64,000 nt of DNA from Cordia subcordata. Taxonomy: Eukaryota; Streptophyta; Magnoliopsida; Boraginales; Cordiaceae. Below the pieces are notes generated by a model. It searched no databases, was not told the DNA's origin, and worked only from the letters and a program-made list of their open reading frames with translations. The DNA is taken from positions 10,100,501-10,164,500 of the forward strand of contig JAPTOF010000006.1 of assembly GCA_028554755.1 (NCBI GenBank), written 5' to 3'. The translations under genes and the position numbers were made by a program. Shown here in pieces: positions 22,531-33,350 of the stretch. Position 1 is the first letter of the stretch. Every line of letters starts with the position of its first letter.

Positions 22531-25479
22531 TGGAAGGACAATAAATGTCATGTTAAGACCATAAATAAATACAAAAGAAAAAAATCCACAACCTTATGTT
22601 GGAAGTGTACTAAGACAAATAAGTTTCATATAGTCCGTCAAGACAATAAATAAATTAATATAACAAATGCCTCTCTATAACCTTGTATTAAAATAATTGG
22701 CAAATAGAACATACCCCTCTTTATAATTTTAAACTTTTAGATAAATAGTCATTTAGTAATGATAAACAAATGCCTCTTTATAGTTAGGCTTGTACATGAT
22801 TTGGTTTGATTTTAACTATTTTTCAAACCAAATCAAAATTAGTTGGTTTACATTTCAAATAAAACAATTAGCTTTATTTTTTTTATCATATATATAACCA
22901 AACCAAATCAAACCAGTATATTTAAGATGGTCTGGTTTGGCTATATATACCAATACAATTTCAATTCAAAGCGAAACCAACTATGAGCGGATGAAACAAA
23001 CTAATTAATTCAGTTAGCCAAGAAAAAATCCAAGAATGCTTTTTTTGAGGGAAAAAAAAAACAAACTAAAAGTTTGAGTTGATTTTATTGGTTTAACCAA
23101 CCTGTATATATATATCTCATCTACACTTTTTTTTTTTGAGGAAAGAACACACAAAACCCGCAGAAACCAAACGAAAATAGACACCAACTCAAAATGCTAG
23201 ACCAATTAGCAAATTCAAGATGCTCGAACAATGAAAATTCATTCCAGATCTAGTATTACTGAAATCTCCAAGAAAAGATTTGTAGTAAAATACAAGCAAG
23301 ATAACAAAAAGGAACAAAGAAGGAAAAACAAAGAAGAAAAAGAAAAGATGTGCAAAGTCACTGATCAAAGGCTGAAACTGTGAATTTTATCATTTTCTAT
23401 TTCTCAAATGTATTACATTATTTAATGATAAATCAAGTCTTATTTTATTATGTGAGATTGGTTGTAAAAATCTAATGGCCCCATTCATATTGTTAAGGGT
23501 ATCTCTATATTTAACTCGGTGTACATGAAATTTTGTTTGAATGACTCATTCAACCTAATTATTTGTGTCTGCTCATGCTTCTTTTACCGCGTGCAATCTT
23601 CAAACTGTTGCATCTTCTACTAGGAGTTCCATCGATTGCCTTTTCACATATTCAAATCATCTCAAATTTATGCTGGGACTGTTATAAGTTTATTATAAGG
23701 TACTTATATATATATGTATATATAATTTATTTTAAATTTTTATAATATGCTTGTAATAAGATGTTTTATATTTTATAAGATAAAAAGACGATAAATATTA
23801 TCTTCTTCATGTTAATAAGCTAAGCATCTTATAATAAGCACATCCTAGCATACTCATCTTATTCTGGGTCGAGACTAATCCCATGTTTTCCTCTCCCAAA
23901 TTCAATTATAACTTTGTCCACCTTAGTATTACTACTATCCCTCTCAACTTAATTATGCACGAACAAATTGATATAAATAAATTAATGTAATATTACACTA
24001 ACACCTTGTACTAGTTTTTTCTTCTCTTTGGTTTTAAGAGATTCTCATATCAAAGTAATATAATATTAGTGCAATGAATAATATAATATTAGTGCAATAA
24101 TGACATCGCTGATCGAAAAGTGTAATTTAGAATTATGAAATCAAAAGAATTGTTGGACCACAGCTCATATGGGTCTGGAGGATTAATAATAATGTTAAGA
24201 ACACAAATGATGCAATAATCCTGTGAAAAAACTCTAAGTGCGACATGTGATTAAAGTGCTTGGGATATGCCGATGAAGGAGCCACCATTGATACATGCAT
24301 ACGGAAAATAGATCTATTAATGGTGTTAAATCTTTTCTCTCTTTTTTCCTTTCTAACTTTTTGTATTCGCTTCAAATTCAATCTAAATTAATAAAATAAA
24401 GTCTAAACAAATAATAAAATAAAAATAAAAATTCAAAAGCCGAACCTGAGAAAATATTATAAATCTGTTCGGGGTTTTGTGTTCGTAATATTGGGGGCTT
24501 TTGAGATTTTTATATAAAATATATATCTAAATTCGATCTGAAAGCCCAAAATTTTATTTTTGCAAGTATTCTAATGTAATTTGAATGGTTGGAGATTTGT
24601 TTAAACTTGAATAATCATAATTTAGGTAAACTTTTCTTATTTATATTTGTCTAACTTTTATATAAATATTCGAATTTAATTCAGGTGCAATAAGTAATCA
24701 GTATTGCGTAACATGCGCCTCCGGGGTGAGTGGTGAAGTCTTGTTTCTCCGGTCTATCTTTTGCTTTTTCACTTGTGAAGACGAATCTCACCGACAGCTT
24801 CATGTTTCGTAGGTTGGAGACTTGTCTTAATGCATGCAGATGATTGACAACTTGGGGGGCAGCTTAATACTTGTTGTCAGCCTGAAACAGAGGTTCATTG
24901 TCCTCTCCTTGTCATCATTCTTTTTTTGCTTCCAATTTCTCCGACACTCTTTTTTTAGTCACTCTTTTTGTGGTTTTCTTTTTTCTTTTTAGAAGTCAAT
25001 ATGAATTGGTTAAAGTGCCAAATTAATCCAAAGTATTGGTTCTTTAATCCGAATTAATTCAAGTATAATATTACTTATTCTATTAAGTTTTATTTTAACA
25101 CCAGGAAAAAAAAATTAACCCTCTAATTATACATGTTTTTCAACTAGAAAAGAATTTAAAGAAAAATGAAAGAGACACGTGTATTCTTAATTTTACAAAT
25201 TTTTATTCTTTAATTGTTTGGATTTTTAACTTAATTTTTTTCTTTCCAATTTTTTTTTATTTTGAGAACTTCTAACAATTTTCCTTTTACTTTTATTGAT
25301 GGCCGCTTAAATTGGAATATTTTTTTGGGTTAAAAATAGTAAAACATTTTGCATAAACATTAACTTAAATACAAAGTTTGAATTACAAATATTAACTTAA
25401 ATACAAAAGGATAAAACAAAAATAAAATATCAACTCAAAAAAGTTTAGCTTTAACAAAAGATTACAAGTCAGAAGCAAA
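22531..25479. other. Gene-free spacer with low-complexity repeats
   Basis: A foldback-rich stretch at about 22795-22985 has alternating GGTTTGG and CCAAACCAAATC words and looks like a degenerate hAT-type MITE. The remainder is AT-rich. ATAATATTAGTGCAAT occurs twice, near 24061 and 24087. No convincing coding region was found. Confidence 0.4.
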
Positions 25480-26060
25480 ATACCTATCATAATTGTCCAA
25501 ACAATCCAAACTGTCGCGTGGTTGGCACGAGGAACATGTTGGGTTGCATAGCCAGTAGCAAAACACTATGCAGACTTGTGTAAAACTAAGGACTTGTTTG
25601 GATTGGTTTTTTTTAGGAAAAAGCATTTTTTTCCTAAAAAAGTCACATAAAATTTGCAATAATTATTTAATTTGGCTTCCAAAAAAGCTGAAATTCTAAA
25701 AAAAGCTCAAATACAGCTTTTTTTAGAAGCCAGAATTTTCAACTTATCAAAAAAATCTGTTAAAAAAAACGCTTTTGAAAAAGCCAATCCAAACGAGCCC
25801 TAAGCCTAACAAAAAAAGCTAAACCTATTATACAACAAAAACATATCACAACAAAAAAGAACAAAAACATATCACAACAAAAAAGAAAAAAAACAAGACA
25901 TACAAGGAAAAAAAAAAAAACAAAAGAAAAGGAGAAGAACAGTAACTCTAGCCATACGTCAGAGCACCGTGAGAAAACCACACAGAGGTGGTAGAAAGCC
26001 TTCAACCAGAGAAGTGACGAAAATTAGTTGGGAAGAAGAAGGTAGGAAGCAATGGTGGAT
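25480..26060. repeat. Dispersed repeat of unknown type, copy B, split by a MITE
   Basis: Shares blocks with 16560-17070 in the same order (see copy A). The Harbinger-like MITE at 25590-25800 sits inside it, so the repeat is older than that insertion. AAAACATATCACAACAAAAA is duplicated in tandem at about 25837 and 25864. Confidence 0.4.
25590..25800. mobile_element. Harbinger-like MITE (211 bp, TAA duplication)
   Basis: Begins GGACTTGTTTGGATTGGTTT, ends AAGCCAATCCAAACGAGCCC, and has TAA on both sides (25587-25589, 25801-25803). Same family as 13427-13659; a more diverged relative is at 53615. Confidence 0.82.
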
Positions 26061-26233
26061 TTTCATTTCTTTGATTTGGCTAACAAATGGATTTTCTAAC
26101 TTTATCCTAAAAAATGATCATATGAGAATGTACTTTCTAACACCATTTAATTCTTGTAATTAAACAAAATAAAAACAATCAAAAATTGAAACAATTGTTC
26201 TATTTCAAGCCATTTAATCATACTAAATGTAAC

Positions 26234-26667
26234 TGTTGGGTTATGGCTCAAGTATTAAGTCCAAGTCCATATTGAAATTAGGAAAGAGTCTTAATGAGAA
26301 TCAAAATTCTAGTGGTAAGAGTCTTAGTTATGGTAGGATTGATAGATTAAGAAATCCTTTGTCTTGGAAGACAAGGAAGTGTCCTCTATAAATAGAACTC
26401 TTGTATTAGTTAAAATAAGTGTGTGTGTCTTGCAATAGGTCTAGATTGCGAGAGAGAGAGCCATTGTAAGAACACTGTGAGAGACGGTTTAGACTTTTCG
26501 GGCTGTGCAAAAAATCTTATTGAGTTTGTACTCTTTTCTATTGGTAGAGTTTTTCGTGGACGTAAGTAGAGGGCCGAACCACGTTTAATAGTGCGTATTC
26601 TTTTCTCGTTACTCATGTTTTAATTCTGTTGCGTGAGTATGTGTTATGCGTCCTAATTTCATAACAG
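26234..26667 (+). mobile_element. Solo LTR (434 bp) with 5-bp duplication GTAAC
   Basis: Starts TGTTGGGTTATG, ends CATAACA, and is flanked by perfect GTAAC at 26229-26233 and 26668-26672. A TATA box, TATAAATA, lies at 26387-26394 and is followed by AGAACTCTTGTATT, as in a promoter-U3/R junction. No internal retrotransposon coding adjoins it, so recombination between two LTRs probably removed the body. The short LTR with TG/CA ends suits Ty1/copia. Confidence 0.87.
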
Positions 26668-26672
26668 TAACT

Positions 26673-27253
26673 ATATTTGAATGATGTTCACAAATAATGA
26701 AAATCAAATTAACCAAAAAAAACTGTCAATTTTTTGAAAAGTAAATGCGCAAGTAACCCTATCAGGAAGCATTATGCTCATCCAGCTATTTACAACTCTA
26801 AAATCATATATTCACAAACTTGACACTATACATGTTCGTATAGTACTAGTTGTTGATAAATTTAATATTATTTATTTATAGATTTAGCATTATCTATTTA
26901 TTTTCAAAAATTGTTGGAAGAGAAAGGAGATCTATTTTATTTTTTAAAAAATTGTTGGAAGAAAATTAAATAATGCTTGAGAGAGAAATACTATATTGAC
27001 AGAGCATAGTATAATTTGCATTTTATACAGTCATTTGCATGTAGATTACCAACCAATTGCATTAGGAAAACGTTTGTTAAATGGTCTCCACGTGAAATGT
27101 CAAGCAAATATGGCCCATAAAGCCTTCCCTAACAAACAAAATATCCGCCCTTTAGTGTTTATTTTTTCTTTGGTCCTAGTAAATAGTAAAAATAATAATG
27201 AAATGATAAAAGGACAAAAAATAATTAAAAGGAAGAGATTGATCGTATCCCAC
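26673..27253. other. Gene-free spacer
   Basis: Contains a local near-duplicate (AAAATTGTTGGAAGA at about 26907 and 26948). Nothing else recognised. Confidence 0.4.
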
Positions 27254-28022
27254 CACCACAAGAAATTTAGACATAGGCAGCAGCTTTCAACCGTTACTAA
27301 TGACAAAATTGCCGCCTAAGCTTGTGCGCCCTTTACCTATGTCGCCTATTATACGACCCCATCGGCGACGGTTCTGAAACTGCTGCCTATGAGAAAATTA
27401 TAATTTTAAATGACAAATAATTTAAGAAAATTAAAAAAATAATTTGGCCCAAAATTGCTGCCTATGTGCAACACAAAAGGAAAGAAAAAATAGCATCTTG
27501 CTTCTTACAAGATTCAAAGTTGAATTTTTTGTTGCTTACCAAACAAGCTAAGTATTCATTCATTAACTATTTCACATAAAAATATAGTTATCTATTGAAA
27601 AAACTGTCGCCTATCATGGAAAAACACTGACTATCATTCCAAATCGCTGCCTATAATTATTTTTTTTTGTTTTTTAAAAAAATATTTTTCACTATAGGTG
27701 GCTGTTATGGTAAAACTGCCACTTATAGCTTTTTAATAATTCAAAAAAAATAAAATGTAATATAAATTCATTTTTACTGTTTCGAAAAAATAAAATGCAA
27801 GACAATTAGTGATGGTTTACTAGGAAATCGCTGCCAATAGCTTTTTTTAATAATTTTAAAAAAATAAAATGTAAGATAATTAGTGGTGGGTCGCAAGAAC
27901 CGTCGCCTATATCTGTAATTAGCTGTGCTTAGACTAAATTGCTGCCTATATTGTTTATGATCGAGAGTTCACCCAAATCACCTCCATAAAATTGCCACTT
28001 ATTCTCATGTTTTCTTGTAGTG
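27254..28022. mobile_element. CACTA-like non-autonomous element (0.77 kb)
   Basis: The right end, read on the minus strand, is CACTACAAGAAAACATGAGA; the left end CACCACAAGAAATTTAG is its degenerate counterpart. Between them a subterminal motif, GCTGCCTAT and variants, recurs about ten times in both orientations, a known feature of CACTA/En-Spm elements where it binds transposase. No transposase frame is present and a 3-bp duplication could not be confirmed. Confidence 0.75.
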
Positions 28023-31000
28023 TACATAATGTATAGAAAGATAAAGAGACCCTTTAAAAGAAAAAGAAGAATTCGATTGCTTTCTCAAACACGTAGAATC
28101 GGGCCCATACGATATTAAACAATATGATTTGATTTAACAAGATGTATGCTTTTGTTTTTGCTCTTGTCAAAGGATCGCAATCAAAAACAGATGCAGAATA
28201 TTTTATCATTAAAAGTTAAACAAATTTTTAAAATTAAAGTTAGAAAACTAATGGAATTAAATGGAGACATAGCGTTTTTACGAATTTAAAAAATTATATT
28301 TAAAAATATTTTGTCAGATCAATATAGGGTATGTCCAGGGAGTTGATCCGTTCCTATTGAAATGAAAACAAGGAAGAGAGAAGAAAGAAGAGTAATACAA
28401 AGAATGTGAAAGAAACACATCTCATATACCAAGGGTTCTTTTATACGAGAAGATTCTAATTCCTGCATATATGACAAAAAACTTATTTTGTATTAAACAA
28501 TAATTATCAGAAGACCTATCGCCTAAACTTTTTCCTCAACGACTGAAACTTGACTAAGATGCCCAAAACGAGTGGAAGCCAAGAGCAATAATGCAACTTA
28601 TGCTTTAAGCTTGAAAACATGACTACATTAATAATTACTGAATGATTGGGAAGTCGATTGCTCAAGAAACGTATCAACATCGCTTAAGAAAATGTCGAAA
28701 AGACTTCGGAGAGTATTATTGGACTGTCTTTCATTATTTTAACAAGATATAATATTTTAAGTGAAAAGCGGAGTGTTCCGTTATATATGTGCTTAATTTG
28801 CTTATGCCAGATAAATGTTCTTTTCATTTTTTATCCATGTTCTAAGTCCGAAATTTTGAGCCTACAACTGAGACTTATATTATCCATCTAATTAGGAATG
28901 TCTAACATTTTAAATTCATTCACCTGAATTGATTATAACTTATGTTAGTATTTTAATGCATAACACTAGTAACTTATAAACTATTCTCATATTATATGTA
29001 ATACCCAATGTGGATACTGTATCTCACATCAAGGTTCAATTTTTGTTTGTAATAATGTGATACTTTAATTATTCTCAATGTTTAGTTATTTGGTAGAATT
29101 TCTAAACTTTTTGTTTTTATTACTAATCCTATCCTTGTAAAAATGCCTTCGTTATACTCTATTTTGGTTCGCATTTTGTTTCTCTTTAGATTCCATCATA
29201 CCAATTGGAACATAATTTTTCATGGCTTCATTAAGTTTTCCTGTTCTTTCGTGCAATTTCAATAACAGAAAAAATAAAAAAATAAAAAAAAGAAATCCTG
29301 CCAAGCAATGCTCATAGTTTTATGCATAACCATATTTTAGAGTTCGAACTCATCATTAACAATATTTTACTTTTTAGGGTTTCCATATGCTTTTTTCTTT
29401 TCTTTTCTTTTCTTTCTTCTTTTTAATGTGTGTGTTTGGGGGCGGGGGGGGGGGGGAACTAGATGGTTTTGGCATACAAAATATATTGCCCTCAATGAGT
29501 GGTTCAATTGAGTGGTACGGTAAAGTAGCAATTCATTGTGGCAAAAATTTTTAAAATCAAACTTGGTACTTTTTAATCACAAATATGATCTGGTTCATTA
29601 ATTGACTCATTACATTTTGCCAATCTATGTTTTTACAGCATAAAAGTTATAATTTTAAGATAAATATAATAAATTTACTTTTTGGATAAATTTTATTAAT
29701 TTTTGGATAAGTTGTAATTTAATAAATCTTAGCTACGGGGCTAGATAGGCCAGCACCCTATGGTGGCTGGGGATGACGTTGGCGGTAGCTGGTAGAGTTG
29801 GTAGGATTCTCTGTTCCCCTTGAACTTTTGAGTGGTCAAATTAAGATTAAGGTCTCAAAAAAAATAAAAATATTAAATCCTAGAAAAGGTACTAACACGT
29901 GTTATCATTTTTAAAGGACCCATTATTTGTTTTTGGAATATTAATTATTTTAGGTGCATGTAAAACTCAATTAACCAAATAAAAGAAAAAGGTCAGTGTG
30001 ACACTATCCATTTTTAACCCTCCCTAAGTTTCATGACCAGTTTTAATTCTTATAAAATATTGCAATTTCATACAAAAATAAATAAATTATAATAGCTTAT
30101 GTCTGCCATTTATGAAGAGAAAAAGTTCTTAATCCCACTGAACTCTAGACATTTCTAAAACAAGTATATAAAAACATCTCTAGAGAACCCTCACTACGTA
30201 GAAACTTTATGGTTATGGATGATGTGGATGGGATGCTAAAGAGTTCGAAAATATTTTAAAAAGTTGGATTTGGTATAAATAATAGTCTCCAAACGTAATC
30301 TAAATAACTAAACTAATAATTCCGTTAAAAAGTCCCCATCTTTGATTAAGGGAATAGTCAATGCTCGAGGGAGTGACGATGATGGAAAAGAAACACGCAT
30401 TGGCGATGCAGCTGGAAAATTAACCTACCTCTTATCTTGTTTTTAGAAGGGTGGCTTACTTTCCCACTTACATATACTGACGTCACGTTCTCTTCCAAGC
30501 ACAAGCTTCACCTGAAAACAAAGGAATTTTTCTACTGCCCAATCTCCAAAGGGTACACTGTCAGTGATATTAGTCAAATGAACTCTGACGGTCAAATTAA
30601 TAAAATAATTGTGGTGAGGTTTGCTTATAGAGAGAAGTGTAATATTAGTAGTGGAAAGAATGTCGTACCTTGTGGCTTTTTGGCCGAGTTCCTATTTATA
30701 ATACCTCCCTGAGCAACCGTTCCCCAATCTTCGCGCCATTTTCTTGGATACAGTCGTTGACTCGTTAAACCCGATCTCCCTTTGCTATTATTCCTGACCT
30801 CTTTAGGGCTTCCTTGTGAGTTGTGACTCGGACAATTGTTTTGGCTCCTCAAAACCTATCTTTCGTGGGTTGGGTCCTACCCATATCAATATATACTAGA
30901 TTTTAAATTGATTTGATTATTCTTTGAACTTTATATATAATAAGAATTTTTCGTATTATACTATCATATATTCTTAAATAATTTTTTGTATTATACTATC

Positions 31001-31058
31001 ATATATTCTTAAACGATCTCAACCATAGAATTCCTTTTATTTTCTCGAGAAAGATTTA
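28023..31058. other. Gene-free spacer, 3 kb
   Basis: AT-rich. A TTTTC pyrimidine repeat at about 29392-29424 precedes a G run near 29440-29457. The stretch at 30600-30890 is less AT-rich and has a TATA-like TATTTATAATACC, a possible LTR remnant, but no ends or duplication were found. Confidence 0.4.
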
Positions 31059-31178
31059 GAGGGTGTTTGGCTTTGTTTATTTAAGGAACTTATAAGCACT
31101 TAGAAAAAAATACCTTCTCACATACTTTTTATTATTTAAGTGCTTATAAGCACCAAATAAGCAAAACCAAACGTCCTC
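31059..31178. mobile_element. 120-bp foldback MITE
   Basis: The left arm GAGGGTGTTTGGCTTTG and AACTTATAAGCACTTA mirrors the right arm TAAGTGCTTATAAGCACC and AAAACCAAACGTCCTC, so nearly the whole element folds into one hairpin. A decayed relative with AAGCACCTAA and GCCAAACAGGCTC is at 42530-42620. Confidence 0.72.
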
Positions 31179-32146
31179 TCACTTCGAAACTATTCTGTCA
31201 CACTTTCTTATACTTTCTCCTACAGTAACCTGGTCATCAATAGAGAAATTAAGAGAATCAAACTCGAATAATGCCTACTTGAGAAAACAATAACCAAATG
31301 AGATTTCAAACATCAACTAAAACCATCAAGAGGATAATATAGTCAACTAGACAAGGATACCATCATCTACTCTCCATGCAACACGTACATATGGTGACAT
31401 ATAGATAATGAAGTGTGTGTATCTTCCCCTAGTAGTTTATTAAAATCAATGTTCAATTTTAAAAGATTAGCTTCATAATAAAGATTTTGGAAATCAAAAT
31501 TTCAGCACCACTTGAAGATTTTTGGCACATGCCAATTATGTAGAAATTAGATTACTTAACTTAATTAGTTAAGTAATTATCAACTTGCATAATCTTGATA
31601 ATGTTGCTTAGTTGGATTTAGCTATAAGCTTCCACCGCCTTAAGATAGTTGATTCTAGATTACTAAAGTTATTTCTTTCAGCAGACATGCACACTTATAA
31701 ATAGGCAGCGCTGGTCTTTGTAATTGTGAGCTTCAAAGCCATGTATTAATAGCTAAACGTAAGCTCCAGGAGCTATATGTGCTCCTTATAATCATGTTGG
31801 AGCTATGAGCTCTTTACTATTAAATTAAAAGGATCATGAGCTGTCACACATAGAGCCATGACTCCAAATTAACGTTGGAAAAAGATGGTGTTCTAACAAT
31901 TAATTATTATATTGTATTATTTTCTACCATAACGAATGAAAGATATTACGAATATCTATTTTGTATTAATTTTCCAACATAATCACCTATAGCAGCCTCT
32001 GCACTTTTATGCCTTATCAGCGTGTCGTTATGCTTTTAGCAACTTACTTTAGCGTGTTTTCACCTCTTGTCTTTGTCATGTTGCTGTTGCCAAAATTAAT
32101 CAGCTTGTGGACGCTCTTATATTTTAGTTATAAATAATCAACAACA
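31179..32146. other. Spacer with a palindrome and a promoter-like segment
   Basis: ATTACTTAACT and AGTTAAGTAAT (31551-31577, 5-base loop) form a perfect 11-bp hairpin. Near 31697 CTTATAAATAGGCAGC resembles a strong TATA region and is followed by repeated GAGCT words to 31850. This could be an LTR remnant, but no matching ends were seen. No gene is supported. Confidence 0.4.
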
Positions 32147-32218
32147 GCGTTTGTAGTCCAACGGTTAGGATAATTGCCTTCCAAGCAATAGACCCGGGTT
32201 CGACTCCCGGCAAACGCA
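32147..32218 (+). tRNA. tRNA-Gly (anticodon UCC)
   Basis: A 72-base cloverleaf. The acceptor stem GCGTTTG pairs with CAAACGC, the anticodon loop is CTTCCAA (anticodon TCC), and the T arm is CCGGGTTCGACTCCCGG. A box (TAGTCCAACGG) and B box (GGTTCGACTCC) are intact. Upstream are a TATAAATAA and a CAACAA start-site motif typical of plant tRNA genes; a T run for Pol III termination lies at 32228-32232. No intron. It looks functional. Confidence 0.96.
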
Positions 32219-32227
32219 TCGAATTGT

Positions 32228-32232
32228 CTTTT
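32228..32232 (+). terminator. Pol III T-run after tRNA-Gly
   Basis: Five Ts ten bases after the tRNA end, the usual RNA polymerase III stop. Confidence 0.75.
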
Positions 32233-32519
32233 TGAAGTTTTAATTTTGTAATTTGCTGTCTAGGGTTAGGTGGATAGTTTACTGAATAATTCATATTGAT
32301 AATAAAAATAAAATGAATAATTATTAATATAGTTATAATATATAAAATGATTTGATAACTCATAATTATTAATGTATCTCATAATTCATCCTACTCATAC
32401 CGTTATGATATCATAAGAGAATACCCACTATAATGTATTGTTGTGTTTCATTCCGAGTTCGAATATGATGTCAGCTAAAAAGACTTGAGATGCTACAACT
32501 TCCATCAATGGCACATATG

Positions 32520-33342
32520 TAGGGGTGGGAATCGGATTGGATATTCGAATATTCGGATCTGAATATCGGATTGAAAAAGTAAGTATCCGATCTGATAACT
32601 AAAAATTACCTATCCAGCCGGATACCGAATTTTTGGATAGCGGATAGTTTGGATACGGATTTCTAGATATTTTTTAATAAACTAAAAAAAATTCAAAATT
32701 TGGCTATTATTTAAATATCTTTTTGAATTACCGATTCTTAGGCATGTAACTTGCTTTTTAAAATAAAAAAACAAGACATAGACATAAAAAGAAAACATAG
32801 TCCTTCACAAAATTATACAACATAAGACATATAAAAAACACGCCAATACTTAAATATAAGAGTTAAATAAAAAATATAGTCCCTGTCTCTACTTATAAAA
32901 CACACAAAAAGCTTGGATGTGCTCCATACTATACACATTAAATAAGAAATCTACACAATCCACAATTGATATTGCACACACACCAAATACAAAGTTTATA
33001 TGTTTACAATCCATAGTCCACACACATTAAATAAAGCTTAAAGTTTTTAACATAAGAAACATAACAAGATAATTTCATGAAGTGCACTTTCAAGTCTAGA
33101 GTTTTGACTTTTGTTGACTAATATAGTATTAAATTATTTTAATTTTTTTTTTAAAAAAAGTATGGGTAATCCGATATCCGAACTGATAGCAAAATTGCTA
33201 TCCGATATCCTATCCGAATATCCAAAAAAATTCGGATATCGGATCGGATATATCCGAAATCCGAAAAAGCTTTTTTTTCCCTATCCGTTCGGATGCGGAT
33301 GCAGATACAAGTTCAGATACGGATCGGATAGTCCCACCTTTA
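32520..33342. mobile_element. hAT-like non-autonomous element (823 bp)
   Basis: The left end TAGGGGTGGGAATCGGATTG and the right end ATCGGATAGTCCCACCTTTA are imperfect inverted repeats, flanked by a perfect 8-bp duplication CACATATG (32512-32519 and 33343-33350). Both subterminal regions are packed with TATCCGAT/ATCGGAT words. No coding. It begins about 300 bases after tRNA-Gly. Confidence 0.88.
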
Positions 33343-33350
33343 CACATATG

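Noticed and set aside
30437..30890. 91-aa frame and LTR-like segment
   Set aside because: A TATA-like site is present, but no matching termini, target duplication or protein similarity was found.
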